In this document: positions 1 to 9,142 of the stretch, piece by piece
Position numbering within the stretch: position 1 is the first letter of the stretch
Layout: the number at the start of each line of letters is the position of its first letter
Assembly (NCBI RefSeq): GCF_900184735.1
Contig: NZ_LT855405.1
Span: 309,315 to 373,314, forward strand
Length of the DNA stretch: 64,000 bases
Origin: Paucisalibacillus globulus
Lineage (GTDB): Bacteria > Bacillota > Bacilli > Bacillales > Amphibacillaceae
Direction: 5' to 3'
Made by a program: the position numbers and the translations under genes
The notes under the pieces: model-generated
What the model was told of the DNA's origin: nothing
Database searches by the model: none
The model's input: only the letters and a program-made list of their open reading frames with translations

Positions 1-715
1 AACCTGCCATCTCAATACCAAAGTTTCCTTCCTTACCTAGTAATGACGCAAGTCCGACAGTTACCGGATACATTTTTTCTTGTGTCATAAAGATAAGTGG
101 TTGGAATAAGTCATTCCAATTGGAAATAAATGAGAATGTACCAACCGTCGCGACTACCGGTAATGATAGCGGTAGAATAATCTTGAAGAAAATTTGAACA
201 TCATTGGCACCATCAATATATGCTGCTTCTTCAAAGTCATTCGGAATACCTTGTAGGAATTGACGTACAAGGAACACACCCATAATTCCCCATAATTCCG
301 GTACGATCAATGCCCAGTAAGTGTTGATCCACTCAAATTGTGCAAACATAATATATTTCGGGATGATTAACAATTGCTGTGGGATCATAATAACGGCCAT
401 GAATACCCAGAAAATAGTCTCCCTACCCGGGAACTGTTTCTTCGCAAATATATATCCCAAAATAGCACATAAGAACATCTGACTAAATACCGGTATAACT
501 GTTATTACAACCGAGTTAAATATCCAGCGCATAAACACACCATCCCGGAAAATGTACAAATAGTTACCTAAGGATGGATCTTCTGGAATCCAGAAAAACG
601 GGTCCAGAAGTGCATATTCAATTTCCTTCAGTGAGCCAAGTAGCATAATGAGAAATGGCAACAGAAAACTAAATGCAAGTATAAATAATAATAAGTATTT
701 AATAATCTTTTTCAT
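1..715 (-). CDS. Carbohydrate ABC transporter permease, MalG type (3' end outside window)
   Basis: Inner-membrane permease of a sugar importer, second of the two permease subunits. The ATG at 713-715 opens a frame that runs to base 1 without a stop, so about 238 N-terminal residues are present and perhaps 35-40 are missing. Several hydrophobic segments are visible. The cytoplasmic EAA loop that docks on the ATPase reads EEAAYIDGANDVQIFFKIILP, which is diagnostic for the family. It lies 14 bases after the stop of the MalF-type permease and follows the binding protein, so the three genes form one operon. No ATPase is in view; it may lie beyond the edge or be a shared MsmX-type ATPase encoded elsewhere. 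The substrate cannot be read from the sequence. Confidence 0.9.
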   Translation of the reverse strand, partial: MKKIIKYLLLFILAFSFLLPFLIMLLGSLKEIEYALLDPFFWIPEDPSLGNYLYIFRDGVFMRWIFNSVVITVIPVFSQMFLCAILGYIFAKKQFPGRETIFWVFMAVIMIPQQLLIIPKYIMFAQFEWINTYWALIVPELWGIMGVFLVRQFLQGIPNDFEEAAYIDGANDVQIFFKIILPLSLPVVATVGTFSFISNWNDLFQPLIFMTQEKMYPVTVGLASLLGKEGNFGIEMAG

Positions 716-729
716 GCTTCTGAACCCCC

Positions 730-1662
730 TTAGTAGATTGCTGTATCCTTGCCAATATATTTACGTTGAATTAACGAAACAATTAAGATAATAAAGAATA
801 AGGCATAGGATAATACAGCTGCATAACTTAGGTTCAAGTTAGTAAATCCTTGCTGATAGAGATAGAACACAATGGTAGTTGTTGCATAGTTCGGCCCACC
901 ACCGGTTAATAGATACGCAGAATCAAAGATTTGGAACGAACCGATTGTTGTAATAATAGCAACATAGAAGTGGATCGGCTTTAGTAATGGAAAGGTAATC
1001 TTCCAAAAAATCTTTGACTTTGATGCTCCATCAATTTTTGCAGCTTCATACAATTCCTTAGGGATCGACTGTAGCCCAGCAAAATAATAAATCATCGTAC
1101 TCCCTGCTACCTTTAAAATACTAAGTCCAGCAAGTACAATTAGTGCTTGACTAGAGTCCGATAGAAATAATTGAGGTTCTATGCCAAAAAAACCGATAAT
1201 CCAGTTGATTAGACCAGATTCTGTACCACGGAATAACCATCCCCATAATCCAGCAATGATAACAAAGGATGTAACAACTGGCAGAAAGAAAATTCCTTTA
1301 AAGAACCCAGCAAAACGCACACCGGAATTAATAATTAACGCAAGTATTAGCCCTAAAGCCATAGTCGGTACAATATAGTAAACGGAAAACATAAATGTAT
1401 TCCAAAGCGCTTTCCACGCTAGTTTATCCTGGAAGAAATGCATCCAATGTTTCAAGCCAACCCATTCATGGTTTCCGATAATTTTCCAGTCCATAAAAGT
1501 AAGAACAAAACTAAATAAAAAGGGAAAAACTTGAAATATCGCAAAGTGGATTAAGATTGGAAATAAGAACAGATAAACGATGGCATTTTTACGAAAACGC
1601 TCTTTAAAAGGTAATTTATTCTTCTTTTTGTTTATGTTTGGATTGTTCTTCTTCAGTGTCAT
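730..1662 (-). CDS. Carbohydrate ABC transporter permease, MalF/UgpA type
   Basis: First permease subunit of the sugar ABC importer. The protein has about 310 residues and six predicted membrane segments, with a Lys/Asn-rich cytoplasmic N-terminus. The EAA loop reads EAAKIDGASKSKIFWKITFP near residue 210. A GTG and an ATG start sit side by side; I chose the ATG at 1660-1662 because AGGA lies nine bases before it. The gene follows the binding-protein gene by about 70 bases and precedes the MalG-type permease by 14. A plant- or host-glycan oligosaccharide is possible, given the DUF624 and DUF4838 genes nearby, but that is inference. Confidence 0.92.
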   Translation of the reverse strand: MTLKKNNPNINKKKNKLPFKERFRKNAIVYLFLFPILIHFAIFQVFPFLFSFVLTFMDWKIIGNHEWVGLKHWMHFFQDKLAWKALWNTFMFSVYYIVPTMALGLILALIINSGVRFAGFFKGIFFLPVVTSFVIIAGLWGWLFRGTESGLINWIIGFFGIEPQLFLSDSSQALIVLAGLSILKVAGSTMIYYFAGLQSIPKELYEAAKIDGASKSKIFWKITFPLLKPIHFYVAIITTIGSFQIFDSAYLLTGGGPNYATTTIVFYLYQQGFTNLNLSYAAVLSYALFFIILIVSLIQRKYIGKDTAIY

Positions 1663-1732
1663 CACCTTATTTCCTGTATAAGATAAGACAGAGTGAGCAT
1701 GTTGACTTTACCCCCTCTGTCCTTTTCCTACA

Positions 1733-2974
1733 TTATTGGCTTACAGCAGCTTCGATTGCTTCTGCTGCAGAATCAGCTGCTTCTTGTGGTGTTTTCTTAC
1801 CTTCCATCATCGTCTGTAATTCAGCTTGAATCATCGGCATGATGTCACGTCCTTTAGGGTGAATAACACCAGGAAGTGCATATTGTGTATACGATGCTAA
1901 TTGAGCTAGGTATGGCTGCTCATCAAAAATATCCTTCGCAGATTCTCTAGTTGGAATGTATTGTGTAACTTCATTAAATGTACGTTGGTTGTCAGCATTC
2001 GTTAATACTTTTACAAACTCAGCTGCAGTGGCAGGGTTATCCGTGTTAGAAGGTATAACAAACATACCAACTGTACCATATGTTACTTTTTCTTTATTTT
2101 CTAATGGTGAACCAATTACGAAATCAATCTCACCATTCTTTTGCAGATTGCTTAACGTAATACCAGATCCAAGTACAGCTAACATGTCTCCACTATTCCA
2201 AATTGCATCATGTTCCATTGCTGTAATAGAATCTTCTGGAATCCATCCATTTTCATACATATCGTTAACAAAGGTAAATGCTTCTACACCAGCTTCGTTA
2301 TTGATTAATACTTCATCATCCTGTGTTAACACTTCTCCACCAGCTTGCCATAGGTATGGATATAGTGTTCCATTCATGGAACCCCCACCTTGGAAAGTTG
2401 TTGCATAGAAGCCATTTGCTTTTGCTTTTTCTGCCCAAGCTTTAAACTCATCCCAAGTCTCTGGTAGATTCTCAGGATCTTCTCCAATTGCTTCGATTAC
2501 TTCTTTATTATAAAAGTAAGTATAAGCTTCTTGTAAGATTGGTAGACCATAAGTCTTGTCTTGCCATTTAGTAGATACTAAGGCCGTATCAACAAAATCG
2601 CTTAAATCAAAGTCTTCTAGATAAGGATCAAGTTCTAAGAGCATTCCTTCATTTGCATATTGTGGCATTTGGTCTGGAATTGCATAGAAAACATCAGGAC
2701 CATTATTTGCTGCAAGTGCTGTTAGTATCTTTTGGTCTCGGTTTGCCCAAGGAATAACTTCAATCTTTACCTCAGCATCATGTTCTTCTTGGAAACGTTT
2801 TACAATGGTATCCCACATTTCTTCTTCTTTCTCTGCATCACCTGTGTAAGGATGAACCCAAACTGTTATTTCCCCACCAACTTCTCCTTCTGCTTCATTA
2901 CTAGCATCATCAGAACATGCTGCCATAACAAGAAGGAAGCCTAGTAGTAAGACAAGCAAACTAAACTTTTTCAT
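1733..2974 (-). CDS. Extracellular sugar-binding lipoprotein of ABC transporter (family 1)
   Basis: Substrate-binding protein anchored to the outer face of the membrane, 413 residues. The N-terminus has a lipoprotein signal with lipobox VMAAC and cysteine near residue 20, followed by an acidic linker. The body has the family 1 solute-binding pattern (IPWANRDQKILTALAANNGPDVFY; later LYPYLWQAGGEVL and AAEFVKVLTN). The start is supported by GAGAGGGG upstream of the ATG. It is the first gene of the importer operon. A cre box at 3076-3089 lies about 100 bases before the start, so glucose repression by CcpA is likely. Confidence 0.93.
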   Translation of the reverse strand: MKKFSLLVLLLGFLLVMAACSDDASNEAEGEVGGEITVWVHPYTGDAEKEEEMWDTIVKRFQEEHDAEVKIEVIPWANRDQKILTALAANNGPDVFYAIPDQMPQYANEGMLLELDPYLEDFDLSDFVDTALVSTKWQDKTYGLPILQEAYTYFYNKEVIEAIGEDPENLPETWDEFKAWAEKAKANGFYATTFQGGGSMNGTLYPYLWQAGGEVLTQDDEVLINNEAGVEAFTFVNDMYENGWIPEDSITAMEHDAIWNSGDMLAVLGSGITLSNLQKNGEIDFVIGSPLENKEKVTYGTVGMFVIPSNTDNPATAAEFVKVLTNADNQRTFNEVTQYIPTRESAKDIFDEQPYLAQLASYTQYALPGVIHPKGRDIMPMIQAELQTMMEGKKTPQEAADSAAEAIEAAVSQ

Positions 2975-3075
2975 ATTGAATCCCCTCTCAAACTTTTTGT
3001 TTTCAAGTCATAGTCAAATCTAGTAAGTACTTGCTATTCCTTTTTCAAACTGGATCAGATCATGCACACACTTGT

Positions 3076-3089
3076 TGTAAGCGTTAACA
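3076..3089. promoter_or_regulatory. cre site (CcpA operator)
   Basis: TGTAAGCGTTAACA fits the cre consensus TGNAANCGNNNNCA at every fixed base. It lies in the divergent region between the sugar ABC operon (minus) and the DUF624 gene (plus). The rest of the 349-base gap (2975-3323) holds promoters but no gene that I can see. Confidence 0.7.
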
Positions 3090-3323
3090 ATTAACATTAA
3101 AAATAAATTCCGAAATAGCCCATTACCGGAAAGCATCATTAGAAAAGTTTGACTTGACTGAAATTTTCATTTACTTATATCACTATCTTATTTCTTTTCC
3201 TAACAATAGACAAGTCTATAAATTGTCTTTAATTCACTTATTGAAATATTGTAGAATCTTGTAAAAAATGTTTGAATGAAAGTTAGCATACAGTGTATAG
3301 TTGTGTCGTAGAGGAGTGAATAC

Positions 3324-3953
3324 ATGGATAGATTTTACATACTAGCTACATGGATGCTACGTTTAGCGTATTTAAATATATTATGGCTATTCTTTACTTT
3401 AGTCGGGCTTGTTTTCTTTGGATTATTTCCAGCAACCTCCGCCATGTTTACGATTACTAGGAAATGGATTTTTCTTGGAGAACGGAATCTGAAGTTATTC
3501 AAGACGTTTTGGACTGCCTACAAACATGATTTTCTGAAGCAAAATGGATATGGGTTGATTTTCCTACTAGTGGGCTACTTTATTTATTACGACATTACAT
3601 TCATCCAGTTGAATCCTGGAAAGTTTTCATTCCTAATCCCTGTTATTATTCTAATATTTACAGGATCTATGATTACATTGCTATTTTTCTTTCCGGTCTT
3701 TGTACATTTTAAACTATCATTCTTTCAATATATAAAACAAGCACTACTTATTGGCATCTCCTCCATCTTAGAGTTAGTTGGGATGATTGCTAGTATATTC
3801 CTTTTATATGGGATGGTTGTACTTCTACCAGGAACCATTCCACTATTTACAGGAAGTGTTTTAGCAGTTGCGATTACATTTTTAAGTCAACGAGCATTTA
3901 AAAGAATTGCAATTAAAAAAGGAATAGCAGTAGATGAAACAAGTGTGGAATAG
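3324..3953 (+). CDS. DUF624 (YesL-like) membrane protein
   Basis: Membrane protein of 209 residues with about five hydrophobic segments. The N-terminal part (LNILWLFFTLVGLVFFGLFPATSAMF) is typical of the DUF624/YesL family. The family has no proven function, but its genes often sit beside sugar ABC transporter operons, as here, where it is transcribed divergently from the binding-protein gene. The ATG is preceded by GAGGAG. It is probably a helper of carbohydrate uptake. Confidence 0.85.
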   Translation: MDRFYILATWMLRLAYLNILWLFFTLVGLVFFGLFPATSAMFTITRKWIFLGERNLKLFKTFWTAYKHDFLKQNGYGLIFLLVGYFIYYDITFIQLNPGKFSFLIPVIILIFTGSMITLLFFFPVFVHFKLSFFQYIKQALLIGISSILELVGMIASIFLLYGMVVLLPGTIPLFTGSVLAVAITFLSQRAFKRIAIKKGIAVDETSVE

Positions 3954-4136
3954 TCTACACTTGTTTTATTTTATTACTTTTAGACTAAATTAATCTATGT
4001 CTTTTGGAGGAATTTGGTTGTCTACCATTTATGGACTAATTAGAGACACATGTAGGGACTTGTCCTTTTTAGAAAGAAGTATATAAATAATTTTTACTAG
4101 CTAATAAACTAAAGTGAATACTTTTTTAATAATAAG

Positions 4137-4165
4137 TGAAACCAAAAACAACATAGCTATGTCTA
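4137..4165 (+). promoter_or_regulatory. Candidate ECF sigma promoter (autoregulatory)
   Basis: TGAAAC at 4137-4142 and TGTCTA at 4160-4165 are separated by 17 bases and lie 26 bases before the sigma gene. This resembles the TGAAAC-N16/17-CGTC promoters read by ECF sigma factors of Bacillus. The proposal that the sigma factor reads its own promoter is inference. Confidence 0.5.
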
Positions 4166-4190
4166 AAAAGTGTAAGAAAGGAGGCACACA

Positions 4191-4763
4191 GTGGGAAACA
4201 AAGATTTGCATGCAATCTACCCAAAGGATGACATTGATATCGATATCACTAAGAAAGAAAATACAATAGAGATACTAATGCAGCGATACTCCGAAAAGGT
4301 TTATCTCCTTGCCTTTTCCTTTGTGAAGGACCGCGGATTAGCTGAGGACATTTCCCAAGAGGTATTCCTAAAGACTTATAAATATTTAGATCGTTTTAGA
4401 GGAGAGGCCGCTATATCATCCTGGATATATCGGATTACTGTTAATACATCTAAGGACTTTTTGAAGAAAAAGAACTTGAAACAGATGCTATTACAGGGGC
4501 GCATCCTGGAAAATTTCAACAAAACAGAAAGCACGGAGACTTCATTTCTTAAAGAATCCCGGAATGAGGAGTTACTACAAGCTATTTTGTCTTTGCCTAT
4601 CAAATATCGAGAGGTCATTATCCTCCATTACTTTTATGATGTAAAAGTTAGTGAGCTTTCTACTGTATTAAAATTGAATAACGATACGGTAAAAACCAGA
4701 CTCTCAAGAGGAAGAGACTTATTGAAACGTAAAATTGAAGACAAGGAAGGAGAGATATTTTAG
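4191..4763 (+). CDS. ECF-type RNA polymerase sigma factor
   Basis: Alternative sigma-70 family factor of 190 residues. Region 2 is clear (YLLAFSFVKDRGLAEDISQEVFLKTYKYL, with WIYRITVN after it). Region 4 is clear too (LPIKYREVIILHYFYDVKVSELSTVLKLNNDTVKTRLSRGRDLLKR). It starts at GTG with AAAGGAGG in front. Its TAG stop shares one base with the GTG start of the next gene, a membrane protein with anti-sigma architecture, which points to translational coupling. By analogy with SigM, SigV and SigX of Bacillus it probably responds to envelope stress, but the signal cannot be read. Confidence 0.92.
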   Translation: MGNKDLHAIYPKDDIDIDITKKENTIEILMQRYSEKVYLLAFSFVKDRGLAEDISQEVFLKTYKYLDRFRGEAAISSWIYRITVNTSKDFLKKKNLKQMLLQGRILENFNKTESTETSFLKESRNEELLQAILSLPIKYREVIILHYFYDVKVSELSTVLKLNNDTVKTRLSRGRDLLKRKIEDKEGEIF

Positions 4764-5845
4764 TGAAAAAGAAGTCAAAAAAAATTTATGAATATTACCG
4801 TGAGAATTATTTTAATGATGAAATAGCGAATCGAATCAAAGAAAATGTTCAGGAAACGATAAGAAATTCGGAACTAGACGGGCCAATGAAGAAACAAAAA
4901 CTTAGTGTTGCAAGAAAGTTTATCTATGCAACTGCAGCCTGTCTTGTATTGTTCGGGCTTTTTGTGGGGTCTGCATTTGTCTCACCAGCAATGGCAGAGG
5001 TTGCCTCTAAAATACCATTTTTAAGTAAAATTTTCGAACAAGAGCCGATACATGAAGTTCTTACAAAGGAACTGAATAATAAGGGCTATGATATTGCTGG
5101 GACTGGATATACTGTCCAAGGTAAAACATATCATATCACGGTAGCCGGGTCAGAGGAATATTATAACCAAGTAAAAGATGACATTAAGAGATTGGCAGAA
5201 GAGGTTATTACTGCACGGGGTTATGATAGTTTTAAGGTTGACGTGAACATGGTACGAAAACTAGAGTCTGATGCCGACTTCAATCCAGAAAATGACCCTA
5301 AATATCAACAGAGCCAATTAGTAAACGAGGTATTAAATAAAGTAATACCTTACTTACAACAAGAAGGATATAATATTGACACATACGGCATAAGCTTTCC
5401 TAGTCCTGACTCAGAAGAGCTTAGACTGGATTTGGAAATTGAAGATACCGAAAAGCGAACTGAAGAGATTGAAGCAGCAATCGTTGAAGAGATAGAAAAG
5501 GAAGGTCTTGCTGTCGATTACACCATCAAGTTCCACCCGTTTAATGTACAAGAAAGAGAAATTGACCAGAAATGGACCACTGAAATACTGCCAGTAATTT
5601 GGGAAGGTATATTGAGTAATAAAGAATTCAAAACAGAAGGTGTTGGGTACTCTTATAAGGATGGCACGATGAACTTGTATTTCAAAACATCCATCGATAA
5701 ATCAGACAACGATGCACTAGAACTAGCAAATAGAATCGAAACAGCCATCGACGATTTCCTACAATCTGATGAGTTAAAAGAACTTGTTGGCGATACTCCT
5801 TACAAAGTCGTCGTACGGGATGAAGATGGTAAAGAAATAAAGTAA
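4763..5845 (+). CDS. Membrane anti-sigma protein with DUF4179-like N-terminus and DUF4030 repeats
   Basis: Protein of 360 residues. About 50 cytoplasmic residues, which would hold the sigma factor, are followed by one membrane segment (FIYATAACLVLFGLFVGSAF). The segment AMAEVASKIPFLSKIF just outside is typical of DUF4179 anti-sigma proteins. The extracellular part has about three related alpha/beta units of 80-90 residues, of the DUF4030 type. It overlaps the sigma gene by one base, the classic sigma/anti-sigma arrangement. The role is inferred from this arrangement; no zinc-binding anti-sigma motif is visible. Confidence 0.8.
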   Translation: MKKKSKKIYEYYRENYFNDEIANRIKENVQETIRNSELDGPMKKQKLSVARKFIYATAACLVLFGLFVGSAFVSPAMAEVASKIPFLSKIFEQEPIHEVLTKELNNKGYDIAGTGYTVQGKTYHITVAGSEEYYNQVKDDIKRLAEEVITARGYDSFKVDVNMVRKLESDADFNPENDPKYQQSQLVNEVLNKVIPYLQQEGYNIDTYGISFPSPDSEELRLDLEIEDTEKRTEEIEAAIVEEIEKEGLAVDYTIKFHPFNVQEREIDQKWTTEILPVIWEGILSNKEFKTEGVGYSYKDGTMNLYFKTSIDKSDNDALELANRIETAIDDFLQSDELKELVGDTPYKVVVRDEDGKEIK

Positions 5846-5849
5846 CGTA

Positions 5850-5895
5850 TAAAGCACTGCATGTTGATGGAAATCTATCAACTGCAGTGCTTTAC
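5850..5895. terminator. Bidirectional terminator hairpin
   Basis: Inverted repeat AAAGCACTGCA...TGCAGTGCTTT between the convergent anti-sigma and FAD oxidoreductase genes. Confidence 0.8.
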
Positions 5896-5904
5896 TAAAC
5901 ATTA

Positions 5905-7500
5905 TTACTCTTTTCCAAAGGTTTCCTCCATACGTTTCAACGGGTCATCCTCAATAGAAGAATCCCATTCTAGTACCTGTCCTTCTTCGAGCAATAACAG
6001 TTTAAGTTTTGAATAACTCACATCTTGAACCGCAATCCCTTGCATAGCTGCCAAGGCACAAGCGGTACCAACCGATTGCCCAAGAATCATAAATACAGGT
6101 TCCATTCGAATTGAACCAAAAGCGATATGGGAACTTGAAAGACATACTGGTACAATTAAGTTTTGACACTCTTCCCTTTTCGGTAATACAGCTCGGAAGG
6201 ATATTGGATATGGTGAAATCGGAATCTCCACATCCCCCTCATTTACTACTTTTCCATCTAGAACCACTCGCCTACAATGATGGGAATCCATTTGATAGGA
6301 TGCAAGTCCGATAGAATCCTCTACCACTACCTCCCCCAAACAGTTTCGATCTGTCATGACATAGTCCGTAATCATCCTTCTACTTTCTCGTATATAGAGC
6401 TGTTCTGGCCAATGACCTGTCTCTTCAAACTCATCTTTACTAAGACCCCAAGCAGCTACTTCATCGCGAATCTCCTGGGGTACTCGTTGATCATTGGCAA
6501 GAAAATAAAGCATACCCAATTGGTAATTTAAATGATCCTGAAATAGTCGCTCTCTCTCATCATAGCTTGCCTCTGGCCACTCATGATTCATTCCAATATA
6601 ATCCGTTGAGAAACCACCATAATTATTCAAATCCGTCTTCCCATTCACAAGCATCGTATGTAAATTCATCGCATCCCAAACACCACTTTCGAAATAGCGC
6701 AGTAATAACTCATATCTCCCTGGATGATAGTTGGGTGGCTTGGGAAATGGAACCAGGTTAGATTCATCCTTTGTTAAACACAGGCGGAAATTATAAGCTT
6801 GAATCCGGTGATCACTAGAGCCTTGAACTTCTTTTTCTGAAGTAGTTATCTCCGTAATCCCTTCTAGAAGTCCACTATTTGGATTTCCAGGAATGACATA
6901 AGGATCAATCTCCGTCTTAAATTGATGATGTGGATGACCAAACTGGACACCATTATAGGTCTCACCATAAGTGGCATTCGACTCACGCCCAACCGTATAA
7001 GTGATTCCTGCCTTTGCCATTAGGTCTCCTTCATAACTAGCATCGATAAAATAATCCCCTTGATAAGTTGAGCCATCTTCCATCGTAATTATTTTGATCC
7101 TACCATCTTCCACATGAACATCTTGTAGATGTTGTTTTAGGTATACGGGTATTTCATAGCTAGAAAGCCAATCTTGGAAGACTTGTTTAGCAACTTTTGG
7201 TTCAAATGTCCATTGTTCGTCCTTACCGTAATAGCCACCAATTTTCCGGTAAAATTCACGAGATAATCCTCCAATGGCTTCCTTCGCACCAAAATCCGTG
7301 GCACCTAATCCATTAGAGGTAATTCCCCCAATATGGTTACTGAATTCCGCTATGATGACATCTAACCCCTGTTTTTTTGCCTGTATAGCAGCTGTAATCC
7401 CTGCAGGTGTTGCGCCATAAATAATAAGTTGTGCTTCATATTTTCTTGAATATATTTGCTTAGGCTTTTCATAATATATTGGAAAATGCTGTTCACTCAT
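5905..7500 (-). CDS. FAD-dependent oxidoreductase (PF12831-type)
   Basis: Predicted flavoprotein of about 531 residues. The N-terminal dinucleotide fold is visible: LIIYGATPAGITAAIQAKKQGLDVIIAEFSNHIGGITSNGLGATD. The motif DYFIDASYEGDLMAKAG is typical of the FAD-binding family found in carbohydrate loci. I set the start at the ATG at 7500 because GGAGG lies eight bases before it. This start forms an ATGA overlap with the stop of the DUF4838 gene, which indicates translational coupling. It is the last gene of a three-gene operon. It probably oxidises a sugar-derived compound, but the substrate is unknown. Confidence 0.85.
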   Translation of the reverse strand: MSEQHFPIYYEKPKQIYSRKYEAQLIIYGATPAGITAAIQAKKQGLDVIIAEFSNHIGGITSNGLGATDFGAKEAIGGLSREFYRKIGGYYGKDEQWTFEPKVAKQVFQDWLSSYEIPVYLKQHLQDVHVEDGRIKIITMEDGSTYQGDYFIDASYEGDLMAKAGITYTVGRESNATYGETYNGVQFGHPHHQFKTEIDPYVIPGNPNSGLLEGITEITTSEKEVQGSSDHRIQAYNFRLCLTKDESNLVPFPKPPNYHPGRYELLLRYFESGVWDAMNLHTMLVNGKTDLNNYGGFSTDYIGMNHEWPEASYDERERLFQDHLNYQLGMLYFLANDQRVPQEIRDEVAAWGLSKDEFEETGHWPEQLYIRESRRMITDYVMTDRNCLGEVVVEDSIGLASYQMDSHHCRRVVLDGKVVNEGDVEIPISPYPISFRAVLPKREECQNLIVPVCLSSSHIAFGSIRMEPVFMILGQSVGTACALAAMQGIAVQDVSYSKLKLLLLEEGQVLEWDSSIEDDPLKRMEETFGKE

Positions 7501-9131
7501 TGCTTGTTCCTCCATTTATCTCGTATCAATTCTAATGTCACTTTAATATGGTGCAAATAGAATAATAGATTCTCTTCTTGAGTAAAGCTTGAAAAATTAT
7601 CATTCTGTTGAATTGGTATTAACGATGGATCTAAGTTTATAGATTGTTCTTTAATAATGCCTAATACATCGTCTAAATAACTTACTATTTCTGATACATT
7701 ACTCAATTCCGTTACTTTTTCCGGGTCGATTACTCTAGCAGGAAAGAGTGGAATATTGTATGCTGTATGGCTTGCTAGTTTTCCTTCTAATTGACGTAAG
7801 ACCTCGCGATAGAAATTAGCACGTTCCCCAAAGGAGTGAAAGAATCGATCAGATAATATATGGAAATCCTTTCCCCAACTAAGTCCTGCATAAAAGTAAT
7901 GGTTCATCATTTGTACCCATTTCCATGCGTACCTGACTTCTAAGCTATCTTGTTTTTGATGAACAGGAACTATTAAATTCAATACGCCTTCTACACCAAG
8001 GTCCTCGTACACCTTCATATCCGCTTCAATTCGTTGCATGAGTGGAGGGAATAATTCACTTAGCATAAAGTGGTCACTATAGTATTCTAGTACGGTTAAA
8101 GAAGTGTGTTTTTGGTCTACTTGTGCTTTCCAATCCTCTAATGCTTGGTATGCTCTGGATTGGTTTTCTTCTTGGGTTAGTAATGACTCTCCATAATTTC
8201 TACCCCAAAATGCATAAAGCACATCCACTTCTGAAGATGGCTGTGTGTTCATATTACGTTCAAGCATATTCCATTCTAATCCTGCATTGTAAACGATATG
8301 CTCTACTTCTACATCTAAGTGATTGGTTGAAAGTCCTTCTTTCAAATCTTCCACAAAAGAAATATAATTCGGCATAAATGTCGAATAATCCTTTTCAGTT
8401 ATTCCTACATCCTCCGGCCATAAGGAGATACGACGAACAATAGGGTTTCTTTGGCAATTTGCAATAATTTGCTGAATCACATATTCTTGAAGTTCACTTC
8501 CTTTAGAGAAGAATGCAGCTCCTTCCTCTAGTTCCTGGACCTTTTCTCCGAGTAAAAAGGATAAACTATGGCCACCTAGTGTAATGTTAAAATTTCGTTT
8601 TTCCAACTCTCGATATAAATAGGTCCCAATTTCATCCCATAGGAAGAATGTAAAAAAGAATTCATTCAAGCCATTCTTCGTTCCCCAATCAATTAATTGT
8701 ATTATATATTGTGGGTCGCGAATGGTCTCAACTATTGTTCCTCTTCTTTTTAGTCTAGGATTATAGACCTTCGTTTGGATGTCTGTTGGAGTGAAGTCAT
8801 CCTGGACAACTTCTTTTAATCCGACAAAACGATAACCTAATTGTTCCTCGGCATATTGATATACACCATAAAGTATTGCACGCTCAGACTCCCCCACAAT
8901 ATACACGTCTTCATTAATCTGCGTGATGTAAAAGCCATCCGAAGCTAGTTGCAACTTCTCCAATTGGAAATCTTTTTCTAGCATGAGTATGATACGTCTT
9001 TCCGTACTTACAAGTAAATTTACTTTATTGGAAAACTGAATAGCTAGATTTATATTCAATTTCATATGTAATCTTCTTAGTTCCGCTACAGCAAACAATA
9101 TAGTTTGATGGTTAGAAAAGTAAATGATCAT
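7497..9131 (-). CDS. DUF4838-like / glycoside-hydrolase-67-N-like protein
   Basis: Protein of about 544 residues with no signal peptide, so probably cytoplasmic. The N-terminal 100 residues (ERAILYGVYQYAEEQLGYRFVG) look like the glucuronidase-type N-terminal domain. The barrel-like remainder (GLNEFFFTFFLWDEIGTYLYRELEKRNFNITLGGHSLSFLL; RISLWPEDVG; YYSDHFM) is of the DUF4838 kind. The ATG at 9131 follows TAGGAG by eight bases and is preferred to an upstream GTG. Glycan processing is likely from family and context; the catalytic residues are not certain. Confidence 0.65.
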   Translation of the reverse strand: MIIYFSNHQTILFAVAELRRLHMKLNINLAIQFSNKVNLLVSTERRIILMLEKDFQLEKLQLASDGFYITQINEDVYIVGESERAILYGVYQYAEEQLGYRFVGLKEVVQDDFTPTDIQTKVYNPRLKRRGTIVETIRDPQYIIQLIDWGTKNGLNEFFFTFFLWDEIGTYLYRELEKRNFNITLGGHSLSFLLGEKVQELEEGAAFFSKGSELQEYVIQQIIANCQRNPIVRRISLWPEDVGITEKDYSTFMPNYISFVEDLKEGLSTNHLDVEVEHIVYNAGLEWNMLERNMNTQPSSEVDVLYAFWGRNYGESLLTQEENQSRAYQALEDWKAQVDQKHTSLTVLEYYSDHFMLSELFPPLMQRIEADMKVYEDLGVEGVLNLIVPVHQKQDSLEVRYAWKWVQMMNHYFYAGLSWGKDFHILSDRFFHSFGERANFYREVLRQLEGKLASHTAYNIPLFPARVIDPEKVTELSNVSEIVSYLDDVLGIIKEQSINLDPSLIPIQQNDNFSSFTQEENLLFYLHHIKVTLELIRDKWRNKQ

Positions 9132-9142
9132 GTTTAGCACTC

